Part shown: positions 37,276 to 51,700 of the stretch, one piece after another
Numbering within the stretch: position 1 is the first letter of the stretch
How the letters are laid out: each line of letters starts with the position of its first letter
Assembly (NCBI GenBank): GCA_030068075.1
Contig: CM057830.1
Coordinates: 21,112,247-21,176,246, forward strand
DNA length: 64,000 bases
Direction of reading: 5' to 3'
Origin: Paguma larvata
Taxonomy: Eukaryota > Chordata > Mammalia > Carnivora > Viverridae
Made by a program: the position numbers and the translations under genes
Notes under the pieces: model-generated
Database searches by the model: none
What the model was told of the DNA's origin: nothing
What the model saw: only the letters and a program-made list of their open reading frames with translations

Positions 37276-38165
37276 TGAAGACTTCTGGTTTCTAGTTGAC
37301 ACATTAAGGAGCTTAAAGGTCCTTACTCTCATTCTCACAATAAGGAAAAAGCTAAACAACACTGAAAATCAGCAATTCTTAACCATCAGAGAATGGATTT
37401 TGCAGGACCAAATGCTGGCCCCCTAATACTGGAGACACAGGCAAATACAGAAAATCCCAGCTTACTGGAGCAGAAGCCTAGAAGCAGAGGCCCAGTCGGG
37501 ACACCTGGGTGGCTCAGTCAGTTAAGCGTCTGACTTTGGCTCAGGTCATGATCTCACAGTCTGTGAGTTCAAGGCCCGCATTAGGCTCTGTGCTGACAGC
37601 TCAGAGCCTGGAGTTTGTTTCATAAAATAAATAAAATAAATATAAAAATAAAATAAAAACATTAAAAAAAAAAGCAGCAGAGGCCCAGCACTGAAGCCAG
37701 TACCAAGGATATTTTACAATACCAAGGATACTTTACAATGGAAAGAAGTGCACATCCCAGACCTTATTAAAGAAGTCTCTAGGGAAACTCAAAGACAACA
37801 AGGGAGACAAAACAAGGACACCGAAGGAAATTTTATCCTGTGACACCTACAGCTACAGCTAACAGTAAACCATCCAGCTCTTAACCAGAGAAACATAAAA
37901 CCTGACATTATAGGTCTATTTACCTCAGTTTTTTTAAGCCCAATACACTGTGTTTGCCTTTCAACAGAAAAGTACAAGACATGTTGAAGGCAAAAAAATA
38001 AAATAATAATTCGAGGAGACAGAACATCAGAAACATCAAACCTAGATTCAGGTATGGCAGATATTTTAGAATTATCAGACCAGGAATGTTTAAGAACTAT
38101 GATTAATAAGCTAAGAGTTCTAACAGAAAAAGGGGGACAACATGAAAAACTCAAAAGGAAGTGAA
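37276..38165 (+). mobile_element. L1M 5' end (5'UTR and start of ORF1) inserted in unit 5
   Basis: Matches the L1M 5'UTR to ORF1 region (GTGACACCTACAGCTACAGC, GGTATGGCAGATATTTTAG, AATTATCAGACCAGGAATG). Flanking words GTACAGAATAAAATATTGAAG and GAAGTGAAACAATAAAATTAAGG both match the single word found in unit 4 near 30335, consistent with a decayed TSD. It therefore appears to be an insertion with no ORF2. A 19-bp tandem duplication lies at about 37701-37738. Confidence 0.6.
37496..37675 (+). mobile_element. Carnivore tRNA-Lys SINE, TC tract deleted
   Basis: Head and body are near consensus but the TC-rich tract is missing, replaced by ATAAAATAAA repeats. Exact 13-bp TSD AGCAGAGGCCCAG at 37483-37495 and 37676-37688. 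It lies inside the L1M 5' end. Confidence 0.95.
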
Positions 38166-41100
38166 ACAATAAAATTAAGGTCAGTGAGAGTTACATTTTA
38201 AATACCGCAGAGAAAATGGACAAATTTGAACATGTTTATTTTCATAAACTTTTAAAAATTAATTGATAAGCCCCTGGCCAGATTGATTAAGGGGAAAAGA
38301 TATAATCAATATCGGCATTGTAAAGGAAATCCTCACTCCATATCCTAGAGATATATACATAATTATATAAGAAAACTTATGCTAATAAGTTTGATATTAT
38401 ACAAAATAAGAATGTTCCAAGAAAGCATGGCTTAACAACAACAAAACCTTAGGAAATCTCCTTTGTCCTGTATCTCATAAATAAGCTGTGTCTGTATCAA
38501 AAAACCCATTTTTCCAATGAATTCCAAGCCCTGGTGCCTAAAGTCATGCACCTTGCATAAGAAAAAAAAAAAAAAAAGACACCAGTCTTGCACAAGCTTT
38601 TCTAATACCAGAAACAGTACAAACAATTTCCAAACTGTTTATTTCATGTGAACATTATAAACTTTACACCACAACGGTAAAGATACCACAAGAAAGTGAA
38701 AACGAATATTTATAATTCTCAGGAAACCACACCACTCATCTGCAAGAAAACAAACAAAAAAACCAAAAACAACTTATGACTGACAAACAGAACCCAAAGA
38801 TACCGCCACTATATAAGCTCATGAGCAAATTAGGAGAATCCAAGCATGAATTATTTTTGGATTAACATTTTGGAATGAAATTACATACTTAAACAAATCA
38901 AGGACCAGAATTATGTCGCCATCACCACTGATAGTGAGAAACCATATGACAAAATTTACTATGTAGTCACATCAAAAAAAGAACCCTGAAAAATGCAGCA
39001 AATATAATGATTAATGAAATTTGAATACATTCACCCTGAGATTATAACAAGAGATAAGAATGCCTACTATCACCATATCATTCAGTATCTTAGGACAGTC
39101 ATAACCAGGGGGAAAAATACCAGATAAAGAGAAAATGCATAAAAATTGTAAAGAAGGACAAGAAAACAAACCACCTTCACTCACAGATCAGACAATCATG
39201 TTTCCAGGCTATCGAAAAGCAATCTATATTATAATTGATAAAGGAATTTAGCAAGACTGCTGAATTCCACAGACTTACACCTAAATACATTTTTCTGAGA
39301 ATAGCAATTCTTACTAACCTTTGTTTATATACCTCATATGAAACAGCACAAAAACCCTACAAGAGATAAGGTCATATTTTAAAGACTTTTTCCTATATAC
39401 TTGTCAGAGAAATTTTAAGAGTCATTATAACTTTGATTATTGTTGTCATTTTTTGTACTATCATTGTAATAGAGGCCCCCATATACATGATAAACATCAC
39501 AATATATCTGTTTTTTAATCCTTGTGAAACAACTTAAAGAACATTCATTATTCCAATTTTACTTATGGTTCCTAGGTTAATGATCTCATCAACTAATTAG
39601 AGGTGAGCTATTTTCAAATGTTTTACTAAATTATTTTATTTACATAAATTATTTATGGATTTTCTTCTTTTCTAACTCTGTTCTATTTCTGGTTTTAAAC
39701 ACAACTTTTTATCTGTTCTGTACTTTTTCTGAAAAGAAAAAGAAGAATGGATCTTTCCAAAAATCATTAGTGATATGGTTTCACAGGAATATTTCCTTGA
39801 TTTTCTTCTACTAAGTATCAATTTGACATATGTTCAGTATAAAATTCCCCAAAACTAGAAATACATATCCCTTCACAGAAGTTACCCTGATTAGCAGTGA
39901 AGTGTGTATATGAGCAAATATATACAGAAATATTTATATAAGTAATACATTTATATACTTGTACCTACAAAGAACAATTTGCTTTCTTCATTAGCAATAT
40001 GCCTTTGATATATCTTTTGCAGTAATATAAGATCTGCCTGATTGGGGGTAAAAATTACATAGTATTAACACAGTGTAAGTTATTTTAAAAATAGTTTTAC
40101 CTTTTTATATCATACTTTTATGCACATGCTTAATAAGCTCTGTCAGATAGAGTCATAGAAAGATGATTACTATATAAATAGGTAGAAAAGTATAAAAAAA
40201 ACTTTGGTGAAAACTAGCGAATTAATTAAAAAACCCCAGGACTATTTTATACTCCTTGCATGATTGGGTATCAATATAAAAAAGGTATCTTATTAGTGAT
40301 TTAGTTTCTACTAAGCATTAAGTGTATTTAATGTTAATCGTCAATACATGTTTATTGTTGTATATATCCCTGATGATTTTTGCTAATTCCACTTTTAATT
40401 GTAGCTATCATGTCATTATTACTTGAATGCCAAAATCATTGTATATTAGGCCTGTGTACATGCATAAACTCCTGTTACTGTCATTTATGTTCTACACATT
40501 TCCTGTTAATGAACCGATTCTGGTATGCACTATATAGAAATCACTTCACCTATAAAATGGTTTTACAAAAAAAGTTATATTTTATACTATATAACTAGAG
40601 TGTATATAAAATATTTTACTCGAGGTACTACAAATGCCACTTCATTATTTTATATCAAAGGTTTTAATGCACACTTGGGCATTATTTCATGCATGTCAAC
40701 ATTAGCAATATTTCAGCAATTGTAACAATTATTTTGATATATTGCAGATAATTGTGCTTTAATTATTTTAGTTTATATATAATCTATGTCAACTTTTTGG
40801 TATCTTATTTAAAAAATTGGATTTCGGGGCTTTTTATTTATTCTGATTATTTTTTTTTATCTTCGGTAGCTTTTATACTTTTAACATTAGCTATTTTTTA
40901 TTTTGGCTTTGTTTTCTTGTTCTTATCGATCCAATCAGTTATCTTTTTACTTAAATAGAAAATTTTAGATTGACAAATAGGTACCTAAGTTGCAAATTAT
41001 ATTAGTAAGATATATACTGGATATTGAGATGAAGTATAAGGAATATCAGTTAGGTGAATAAATGTATACAAATCAACTTCCAAAAATCTCCAAGAAATAA

Positions 41101-43530
41101 GGATACATTGCATATATATCCAGACTTAATGATTTAAATGATGGACTCTTTCTCAACAAAAGCCATGGCAAATCAGACAAAATGCAACAGCATCTTTCCA
41201 GTTCTTAAAGAAGAAAACACAAGCTAGAATTCTACATCCTTCAAAATTAACCTTTCAAACTGAGAGTGAAATAAGACAACACAACCACATAAACAAATCT
41301 GAGACAATTTTTCCCCAGTCAACCTGTAATATAAATAACTACACCAAGTTCCTCAGGCCGAGGGAAAATGACATCTGATAGAAATAGAACTACAGGCAGG
41401 AGTAAAGAGGTCTTGAGAGAAAAAATATTTAGAGAAATACTAAAAGCACTATTTTCAAATATTTCAAAGTCAAATGATTCTCGAAACAAAAATGTAAGTA
41501 GCAATGTAAATAAAATCATATGCAAAATTCGTCAGACCAGAAGTTGAAGATTTGTTTATTTAACTGAATGTGTTTTAACCTCTTAACCAAAATTACAAGG
41601 CAAGCATAAATTATAGCTAATAATTTCAATAAAACACTTAATTAATATATATGATAAAAAGAGAACAAATGAAAGAGAGAATAAATGGATTGTACTATTA
41701 TGAAATTACATTTACACAATGTGGTAGACTCCTCTGTAGAAGTAGACCAAAACAAGTCAAGAATTCACACACCAGTCCCTAGAGCAACTATTGAACATAA
41801 TAACAAGTAGCCTAAGTGATATCCTGGTAGCTACTGCAGCAAAACAAAATACCAACAGCATATCTATACAATATACTCTTGTTTACCTATTTGTTTTCCA
41901 CTAGGCTATACCTCAATGATATACCTCCACCACGTAATCTGTACCTGGCACATGCTGGGAACCAGGGAAACATTTAGGCGATCAATGAAAACATTTAATT
42001 GGAATATATTAAACAAGTAAGGACAGAGAAGCTCCACTGCTTGGTTAGATAATGCCATAAAATTTGTTTTATCTTACTGATATAAAATTTGGATTAATAG
42101 GCTTTAGAAGGAAAAACAGCTGAAAATAAAAACATATTTCAAAAGTAGCATGTATGAAGCTGTCTCCCTCTGTTAATGGTAAACCAGCCATTTCTGTCCA
42201 ATTATCCTTGCTAAAAAAACTAGGAAAGCTAGAAGATATTAAACATTTTGTTTCAAGGCACTGCAAACCCAAGGAAGCAAGCATTGGAAGAAGTCCAAGT
42301 GGTGGGACCCCAATTTGGTACCCTTTTTTTCCCTCAAAGCTTTTTTACTGATTCAAAGAAACTGAGAACCCCAAGTCCCAAGAAGATAGTTTTAACTCCA
42401 AAAGTTAAGCACCTGACCCCAGCTTTCAACAATCTCACCAACCCAGTGGACAAAAATTGGGTTCATGGCTCAGTGGCCATGAATGGCCCAAGGCCGATAG
42501 CAGAAAGGATCTGGAAAATGACCCAAGGACTGATGTGGCATCCTTGATGGGCTAAGTTCCTAGTGTCAATATTAACCAGAAATAGAAAATTCCTTATAAA
42601 ATATTACATATAGCTCCACAGGGACTAACTTAATGATTGAGATAAGATGAACTACCCCTCTCTGCTTTCAAAACAAAAAGAAAATGCTTCCAGAACAAAA
42701 ATAGAATCATCCAGAGGTTCCAATGATCTCTACAGTATTTCATACCAAAATTCTAGCACCCAATACAAAATAATTGTATGGGCAAAATATAATATGAAAG
42801 AAAGAGTTAGGTTCAGAGTTGTGACCCATTTTCTCCATTTACTGAACACTCGGGACATAAAGAGGTAAGACCTGGCCGCACCCATGCAATTCAGAGCGAC
42901 AGTGAGATACTACTGTACAGTGGTTCAAAGAACTCCAACTGCAAATCCTAGCCATAACAAGCACAGGCAGATGTAGAATAATGCAACACATCACTGCCGG
43001 CAGCATGTAAAATAGTACGATAGCATTGCAGGACACCCTGACACATTCTAGAAAAATTAAATATACACCTCTTATGAGTTACAGCCTTTTCTTTCCTTGA
43101 TTTTTTTCCCCAACGAACAAAAAGAAAAGTATATGTTCACACCAAGACTTCTTTAAAAGCGTTCATAGCATAAGAGCGGGGGTGGGGGGGCACAGCTTGG
43201 ACAGAATAGGAAGGGAAAATACAATGTTGAACAAGGAAGCTGGGTGAGAGGGGATGGGAATTTACATTAGCTTAACTGTGGGGATGGTTTCATAAATACA
43301 TCTCAAAAGAGTATATCTGTCTCAAAACATATACTGTTTATTTTAAAATTGTGCAGTTTATTTTAAATCTATTTTACGTCAGTGAAGCTATTAAAAGTTG
43401 TGTCGATGGCTCAAACATGTGCCTAAGGGAAAATTTATACCATTAATGCACAAGACTAAATCTTGAAAATTTTAATTTGATAATATACTTCACAAAATTT
43501 GAAAATAAAACAGGAATATAAACCAAAGCC

Positions 43531-43749
43531 TGGGGGCGTCTGTGTGGCTCAGTCGGTTAAGCATCCGACTTCAGCTCAGGTCATCACTATCCCAAAGTTG
43601 GTGAGTTGGAGCCCTGTGTTGGGCTCTGTGCAGACAGCTCAGAACCTGGAGCCTGCTTCAGATTCTGTGTCTCCCTCTCTCTCTGCCCCTCCTCCACTTG
43701 TGCTCTGTCTGTCTCTCTCACACACACAAAAATAAACATTAAAAAAATT
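43531..43749 (+). mobile_element. Carnivore tRNA-Lys SINE
   Basis: A complete element with exact 12-bp TSD TAAACCAAAGCC at 43519-43530 and 43750-43761. Confidence 0.95.
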
Positions 43750-43832
43750 TAAACCAAAGCCAGAAACATTAAAATTATGATTGCTTAATCAAACTGGAAA
43801 AAAAAATTAAATGGTCCACAATACTGAAGAGG

Positions 43833-43975
43833 TTGTTTTTTTTTGTTTTGTTTTGTTTTGTTTTGAAGGTTAAAGAAACTGATAAACCCTGGCAAGACCA
43901 ATCAAAAATAAGAAGGAAGGAGGGAGGGGAGAGAGAGGAAGAAGAGGCAGAGGGAAAGAACTAGAGAAGGAAAAG
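43833..43975. repeat. (TTTTG)n repeat and purine-rich tract
   Basis: TTTTG repeats at about 43838-43866, then a GA-rich stretch at about 43908-43975. Both lie in the ORF2-derived part of unit 6. Confidence 0.85.
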
Positions 43976-45454
43976 GAAGATAATGACCATTACAATGGTA
44001 ATTACAACATGAAGACACACATTATAAACAGCAGGAATGCAGAGGTGACTATCACTTTAGATCCTAGATATGCATACATTCTATTATAATCAAATTCATG
44101 CCAATAAATTTCATATTACATGAAATCACAAACAAGAAAACACTTAACAAATGGGTAAACTTAAAAGACCTCAAAAATTCTGTACTTACTGTATAAAATG
44201 CATCCATAGGAACCTCCCTACAAATGAATTTGATGCCCTGATATCTCAGTTCCTGACCTTTTCCATGTAATTAACAAAGATAAACAGCAAAGGTGCACAA
44301 ACTCTTCCAGAGGTTTCTAATAGTCATAACATTCTCAAATGTTTTAGGAGACCCTTATCAAGTTTATACCAATAAGGACATTATACATAAAGACTATCAA
44401 AAGTTCGTATGTCTCATGACAAAACACGAAAACGAAATAAATAAAATGTAAAAATTTGCCTTACAAACAGAAGCCAAAGATACTACAATTACAATAACCT
44501 ATGAACAAATGGGGTTTCATCCAAGTAAAGATTACTGTGTAATCATTTTGAAATCAAACCACTTTAGCGAACAAAGGAATAAAATTATGTCACTATCACA
44601 ATGGACACAGAGAAACCAATTGACATAATATACCACTCATTTATTGATTTAAAAAAATACTCAGAAAGCTACAGCAAATATCCTACCTGATGGTGAAATG
44701 CTGAAACCCTCTCCCTGAGAAAAAGACTCAGAAAGGATAACTATTGTCACCAGTTATTTTAGGGAGGTCCTAGCTAGGGTAATAATGCAAGGAAAAGATA
44801 AAAGAAAGGAATAATACTGGAAAGTAAGAAATTAATTTGCCTTTTTTCACAAATCGCATGTTTATGTCTCTATACTAATTATCACAAAACAGATCTTCAA
44901 TAACATACTCTAATCCATAGATTGCTACTGTTAAAAGCAATCCATAGAGAATATATTACAATTAATAAGCAGATTTCTCAAGATCGATGGATACCATACA
45001 GTTAAACATAAACACAGTTTTCTGAGAACAACAGTTCTTCCTAAATTTTCTATACATAATTTAAGAAATGGCATGAAACCCTACAGTCCAAAGTCTATTT
45101 TTTAAGGTTTTCTCAATATAATTACCAAATAATCTTTAAGAGTTATTATAACCCTGATTACCATTTTCATTTTTTTCTAATATCATGATAATAGATACGC
45201 CAGACCACAAAATAAAATTGATATTACACTTGACATTTAATCTAAAAGAAAAATGAAAAGAGCTTTCTTTGTGACAAGTTTACTTATGGCCTCTAGTTCA
45301 TTGATCTCACTGACAAGTTAGAAATCAGCTTCCAGCTTTTGTTTTTATGTGGATCACAAATTATTCTTTCTACAAAACTTCTTTGTATTTTTCTTACTGT
45401 ATTTTCCCTTTCTCACTCTTCCAACAACCTTACTTTTTGTCACTGCTTCCAATT

Positions 45455-45710
45455 TAGGATGGACAAAAAGCCAGCTATGAACCCCGGACCAAACTTCTGG
45501 TCAGCCTGCCTCTGCCTTCCCCAGGCCAATAACCTCCAATCAGAACACGCCTGAGGTTTTCCCTTTATCCCCAATGTAAGCTTTTACACTACCCAGCCTG
45601 CATTTGAGTCTCTGCCAAATGTAAGCGACAGTGGCTGACTCCCTCACTAAAGCAAGCTTTGAATAAGTAGCATTTTCTTGTCCACCTCTGGACAGTCTTC
45701 ATTTATTTCC
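45455..45710 (+). mobile_element. LTR-like fragment (possible ERV1)
   Basis: Dense GC/C-rich sequence unlike the unit: CCAATAACCTCCAATCAG, a TAAAGCAAGCTTTGAATAAG-like polyadenylation region and a TGTCCACCTCTGGACAG end. This pattern resembles a retroviral U3-R-U5. No clear TSD is seen. The unit is missing about 650 bp at this point. Family not identified. Confidence 0.45.
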
Positions 45711-47449
45711 AGAATTGCTTGATTATTTTACTATTCCATTCATTAAGTAGTTTATCATCTCATAAATATTTGAAATATAAAAATTATCCTATATTAATTG
45801 TATAGATACACATATACCCTTATAACTTTTACTTACATATGTATTGCCTGATATGAATTTATTCTAGTATGTATTTATATAAATCCTTTCAAATAGAGAT
45901 TATGTCTGCCAAAATGAATACTGTTGTATATTATACGATTCCTATAAATGCAAAATATTTTGCCATAAGTAGTACACATGATTTCATTATTTATCCAGAG
46001 TTTTATTTGTCCTCATTCAATTTCTCATACATGTCAATATTAGCATCAAATTAGAAATGAAAATGATGCTTTTTAATATTTTGCATTGGAATTTACAGAG
46101 TTCATTTTAATTTGTACCTAATATGTGAAGATATTTTTATGTATTTTAATGAGAAATAAAAATTGGATACTTGGCATTTGTAAAATATTTATTTACATGA
46201 ACTTTTTCTTTTTTGGCTTTTGTTCTGTTGTTATTGTCAACCTAATAAGTTATCTTTATTTACCTAAATGGAAAAATTTGCATCAATAAAATAGCTATTA
46301 ATTTTTAAAAACATTTTATCAGTATATACTAGACATCTATTGGAAATATACAGATACTAGTGATGTATACAAATGCATACCAGCAAAACTTCTGAAAAAT
46401 AAAGTACCTTACCTACCAAGAACGATGATTTAAATGATGGCTGTGTTCTCAAAAGAATCCTTGGAGAAATGGCAAAAATGAAGCAGCATGTTTCCAATGC
46501 TGAAAGAAAAAAAAAAATAAAACTATCAACCCAGAATTCTTTATCCACCAAACCATCATTCCAAACACAGTGAAACAAGACACAGACACATAAACAGACT
46601 TGAGCCAATTTGTCCTTGTCCAAAAAATAATCCATAATGCTAGAGAAAGCTCTTCAGGCCAAATGGGAAAAAAAAAAAAAGCTGATGGAAACTACAGAAA
46701 GGAGAGATATGAGGATATGTGGAAAAGACTACTTTTTTCTCTTCTTTTTAAAAAGCTGATTCCTCGAAGTAAAAATGAAAAATAGTATTTCTGATGTAGA
46801 GTACATAATTTACAAAGTTACACTGAAGCCTAAGCTTTTTGCTTTTAACTAAATATATAATATAATTAAGAAAACTAAAGGGCAAAACTAAATATATACA
46901 ATCAATTTGAATTTTCAAATAAGAATATTTAAACACAATATTTAACAAAAGAGCAAAAAGGAGAATAAATGAACGGTTGTGATGTTATATATTCATAAAT
47001 TGGTACTAACTCAGCTCTAAGATCAATATAATTTAAAGATTCATATGACACTTTTTTTTCAGTAACCAGTAAATATAATAGAAACGGCTGGAGGTAACAT
47101 TCTGGTTGTTATTACACATAAAAAAATTAGCACAAAACTTAATATCTGTAATATTTTCCATACTTACTTCTCTGTGTTCCATTAGAATATACTTCCAGAA
47201 TATATCTGCAAGTATCTGCATGTAGCTGGTACATGTAAGAAATTAAAGAAACATTTTGGTGAAAGACTGCATAAATAGTTATAGGAGGAAGAATAAAACA
47301 TATTTCAAAAAAATAGTACGTGCACAACTGTCTTCTTCAAGTAATGGTAGACTAACCATTTCTGCCTAGCCATCCTGGTGACAAAAACTAAGAAAGCTGA
47401 AAGATATTAAACATTTTGTTCAAAGGCACTACAAACCAAGGAAACAAGC

Positions 47450-47621
47450 TTTTTTTTTCAGTTTATTTATTTTTTGAGAGACATAAAGAGAACCCCAAGA
47501 AGGCTCTCCACGTTTTCAGCATAGAACCTGATGTGAGGCTCCAACTCACAAATCTTTAGATCATAATCTGAGCCGAAATCAAATGTAGGAGGTTTAACCG
47601 ACTGAGCCACCGAGGAGCCCC
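47450..47621 (-). mobile_element. Carnivore SINE, antisense
   Basis: T-rich start, shortened GA tract, body, and head ending GACTGAGCCACCGAGGAGCCCC. Imperfect TSD AGGAAACAAGC / AAGAAGCAAGC (about 47439-47449 and 47622-47632). Confidence 0.88.
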
Positions 47622-48267
47622 AAGAAGCAAGCATTTAAAGCAACTGGACCTCAGAGAAGAAGCCCAGGCAATGAGCCACACATCTGGGAACTCTTTACCC
47701 ACAAACCTTTTGCTGACTGCTAAGAAAACAGTTACAGCTGCTATACTAAGGAGCTCAACAGTGCTTCCAGCAGTCTCACCAATGCAGGGGTCACAGATCG
47801 GGTTCAAGCCCATCGTGGCAGACAGGATATGGAAAACCCAGGGATTAATTTAACATCCTTAAGGGTCTAAGCTGTAAATATCAGTATAAATCTGAAATAG
47901 AAAACTACTCACAAAACCTGAGACCCAGCTTCAAAAGGCTGGATTGTAATGGATTGTAATGAGACGAACTTCCCTACCCGACTGCTGCCCAGAATCAAAA
48001 GAAAATGCTCCCTGAAGGAAAATACCATCCACCAGAACCTCCAATTACCTCTATATTAGTTCATATATAAATTCCTACATGCAAGAAAAAATAACTATAC
48101 CGGCAAAATATGAGTGAGAATGAAAGGATCAGCAGCATCAGGACTACGAGCCATTTTTTCCATTTACTAGAGATTCCTGGGGCACAAAGAACAATGATTT
48201 AGTTGTATCCATGCAATTTACAGTGACACTGAGACACCACTGCATATCTATCAGAAGTACTACCACT

Positions 48268-48483
48268 GGGGCACCTGGGTGGCTCAGTTGGTTAAGCGTA
48301 CCACTTTGGATCAGGTCATGATCTTGGGGTTCGTGAGATTGAGTCCTGTATCAGGTTCTGTGCTATCAGCACACAGCCCACTTAGGATCCTCTGTCCCTC
48401 TCTCTACCCCTCCCCTGTGTGCACACATTAGTGCATGTTCTTGGTTTCTTAAAAATAAATAAACATTCAAAAAAAAAAAAAAA
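48268..48483 (+). mobile_element. Carnivore tRNA-Lys SINE
   Basis: A complete element with exact TSD AGAAGTACTACCA at 48253-48265 and 48484-48496. Confidence 0.93.
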
Positions 48484-48511
48484 AGAAGTACTACCATTAA
48501 AAATACTAACC

Positions 48512-48716
48512 AAGGGTGCCTCAGGGTCTCATTCAGTGAAGCTTCTAACTTTGGCTCAGGTCATGATCTCATGGTTCCTGGGTTCAAGCCCCACACAGGG
48601 TTCTGTGCCGACAGCTCAGGGCCTGGAGCCTTCTTTGGATTCTGTGTCTCCCTCTCTCTGTCCTCTCACTGCTCATGCTCTCTCTTTCAAAAATAAGCAT
48701 TAAAAATTATTAAAAA
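48512..48716 (+). mobile_element. Carnivore tRNA-Lys SINE, second of a close pair
   Basis: A diverged head (GGGTGCCTCAGGGTCTCATT), body, TC tract and A-rich tail. TSD AAATACTAAC at 48501-48510 and 48717-48726. It begins 16 bp after the previous SINE's right TSD. Confidence 0.9.
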
Positions 48717-51700
48717 AAATACTAACTGTAACAAATGCCAACAGGTGACCTAGAGTGATAGTGCCACTCGTATGCTGCTGCTAGTAGGATATAAAATCAT
48801 TTAATCAGATTACAAATTGCTTTGGTAATTTTTTAAATATCTTTAAGATACGCATATCATGTGACTCAACCATTCCATTCCTTGATGTTTATCCAAGAAA
48901 AATGAGAGTGTATATGCACACAATGAATTGTATAAAATGTCCATAATATGGAAGAGAGCAAAGGGCTCAGGCAGGATCGGATGTTGGGAAATCCAAAGGT
49001 GCAAATGGAAACCTGGGAGGGGGATGAATATGTTCATCATCATAACTGTGGCTATGGTTTCAAAAAGATATACATCTCTCAAAACTTACATTATTTTAAT
49101 GTGCAGTTTACTTTAATCCAACCATACCTGAAAACTAAGCTATTAAAAATGTGTGGGATCTGGAAAACATGAGTCTAAACAAACCCTGTAGTATTAAAAG
49201 TGAAAGATGAAATCCTAAAAATTTCAGATCTGATAATCCACCTCAAAAATTGAGAACACAAGAGTTGATTTAAAGCAAAGGAATAATAGAAATGAAAGAA
49301 AATTAAAACTAGTTAATGAAATTCGGAAAAAAATTCAAAGTTAAGATCAACAAATCTGAAAGCTGTTAATTTTTTAGGAAGGAAGAGACTCAGAGATCAT
49401 AAGTCCTGGCAAAACTGATCACACACACAGTCACACACAAAGACATACATTACCAATACCAGGAATATAGAGTAGATCGTCCCCGTAGATGCTTGAGACC
49501 CTTACAGAATATTTTAAGTTACATGACAGGATGAAATTCCAGAAAAATACAGGGTAGCAAAACAAGAAATTAAGAAAATCCTGTATGTTTTAATTAAATT
49601 GTATCCATAATGAAAATCTTTCCTACACCTGGTTTCTGTGGCCTGAGGACCAATTGTGTGAACTTTTCCATGAAATTCATAGGTGAATAACACCAATCTT
49701 GCACAAACCTCTTCTTCAGAACAGAAAGGAGTGAAAACACCAACCAAAATACTGAATGAGATTCCTACAAATTTTACACTAAAGTGATAACGATGTTCTA
49801 AGAAAGAAAAAAAAATCAATGGTTGGTATACATCATGACAAATGAAGAAAAAGACCCTTATTTTTGAAAAATGGAATTGAAACACCCTTCAATTATAAAA
49901 CCCCATGAATAAACTGGGTTTAATCCAATAATTAATTCTTACCGGCTTAACTTTCTAAAATCATATCTCTCTGACAAGAGACAAAATCAAGCCACTATCA
50001 CAACAGATACAGAGAAACAATTTGGCAGATTTTCTATCCAGTTAACCAGTTTTTAAAATTCTCAGAAAACTATAGAAAATATCATAATTACTGATACAAT
50101 ATAGAAAAACACAACCTGTGATCAGGATGGAGGCAAGGATGCCTACAGTTCTCATCAATGTTTTATGGAAGTCATAGGCCAATAATGGAGGGAAAAGTTA
50201 AAAATGCATAAATGATTGGAAAGAAATAAATGAACCCATCTTTATTCATGGACTGTATGTTTATGTTTCCAGAATATCTAAAAACAATCTACATGTAATA
50301 AATTAGAATAAACAACTGCGTTTATCATTATGCTGGATCCTATATAGTTAAATCTAAACACATTTTTCTGAGAACAGCAATTCTCACTAAACATTTGTAC
50401 ACATCATAACATGAAACCCCTATCCAGCAAGATTACAGTTTTAAGTCTTTTTCCATACATTGATCAGATAAAAATTGAGAGGATTTTAGCCCTAATTACT
50501 GCTGTCATTTTTTCTGATATCATGGCAACGAAGGCCGCTGAATACTAAACTCGACATTACACTTGAAATTTAATCGTAGTAGAACAGTAAAAAGAACAGT
50601 CTTTGCAACAATTTCACTTACGGTTTAATGATTTTAATGACTAATTACAGGTCACCTTCTTATAAATGGTTTACAACTAAGTTAAACTGTTTCTCCATGT
50701 AAATTTTCTTTATTTCTTCTTATTATTTCTTTCTTATCTAGTAGCTCCGTTCTAATTCTTGCTTTAAGCATAACTTCGTACTGTCCTGTGCTAACTTTAA
50801 AAACCAAAAATGTAGATGGGTCAAAACAATCATTAGTAATATGCTATCATTTGACTAATTTATTCCATTGATTAAAAGTAAGGTGTGCGTTCAGTGTAAA
50901 ATTTCCAAAAAATGCAGATACATATGCTTTCACAGAAGTAACTAGGGTAAACAGTGGAGTGTAATTTAACACATATACATACAACTATGCATTTGCATAA
51001 TTAATCTGCTTATATACTTATGAACAAATGTGAAATAAATTATAATTTGCTTGCTTTTTAATTAAAAATATGTCCTGGAAATATCTCCTGCAAATATTTA
51101 CAATCTGTCTGGATGTAAAATCTGCAGTGCATTTATAGTATGAACACAATATAGTCTATTGAAAATAACTGTTTTGCCTTTTTATATCTATATTTTTACG
51201 CATGTGTGACAAGTTCTGTCACAAAAAGGCAATTACTGTAGAAAAGAGGAGGCAAATTTAAAACATCAGTAAAAAATAGTCAATTAATTTCCAAAACCAA
51301 GTACCTCCAAACTCTCTATCAATGCATAGAAAAGTTTATATCTTGGTGTTTATTGAATATCCACTAGGTATTAAGCTTATTGTATACTAATTGCCAATTA
51401 ATACTTATTTTATACATAGCACATATGCATTTTATTAATACAATTTCTTAGAGTATACATTTTCACAATTATTTGAATACCAAAATTATTACATATTAAG
51501 TAGGTGCATATATGTATATGTGTATATACATATGTGCATAAACTTGTTACTTTCATGCATATTCTATATATCCCCTGCTACTGAATTGGTTCTGATATGT
51601 TGTCTATATAAATCATTTCACCAACAAAGTGTGTTTTCCAAAGCAGGATTTTATTAAACATTACATAATTATAGTAGATAAAAATATTTTGCTCTAGGTA

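Larger units (their letters stand above)
33001..40995 (+). repeat. Array unit 5
   Basis: Lacks the ORF1-end module at its start and opens with the L2-like end (33115-33240) and L1M 5'UTR-like module (33305-34310). It continues with an MLT1A LTR, a long L1M ORF2 remnant (34850-36600), the L1M 3' end (36601-37140), an inserted L1M 5' end (37276-38165), ORF2 interior (38166-39350) and the non-L1 part (39360-40995). It also holds a 360-bp segment not seen in other units (33365-33727). Confidence 0.65.
40996..46315 (+). repeat. Array unit 6
   Basis: Order: ORF1 end (40996-41420), inter-ORF (to 41790), L2-like end (41880-41990), module with AAAGCTAGAAG and CCAAGGAAGCAAG (42090-42830), L1M 3' end (42870-43400), ORF2 interior (43430-45040), then the non-L1 part (45050-46315). 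The non-L1 part is shortened by about 650 bp where an LTR-like fragment sits. Confidence 0.7.

Noticed and set aside
51503..51541. Near-palindromic TATATG/CATATA stretch
   Set aside because: Imperfect and built of TA/TG dinucleotides; explained as a simple-repeat expansion of the unit's own sequence.
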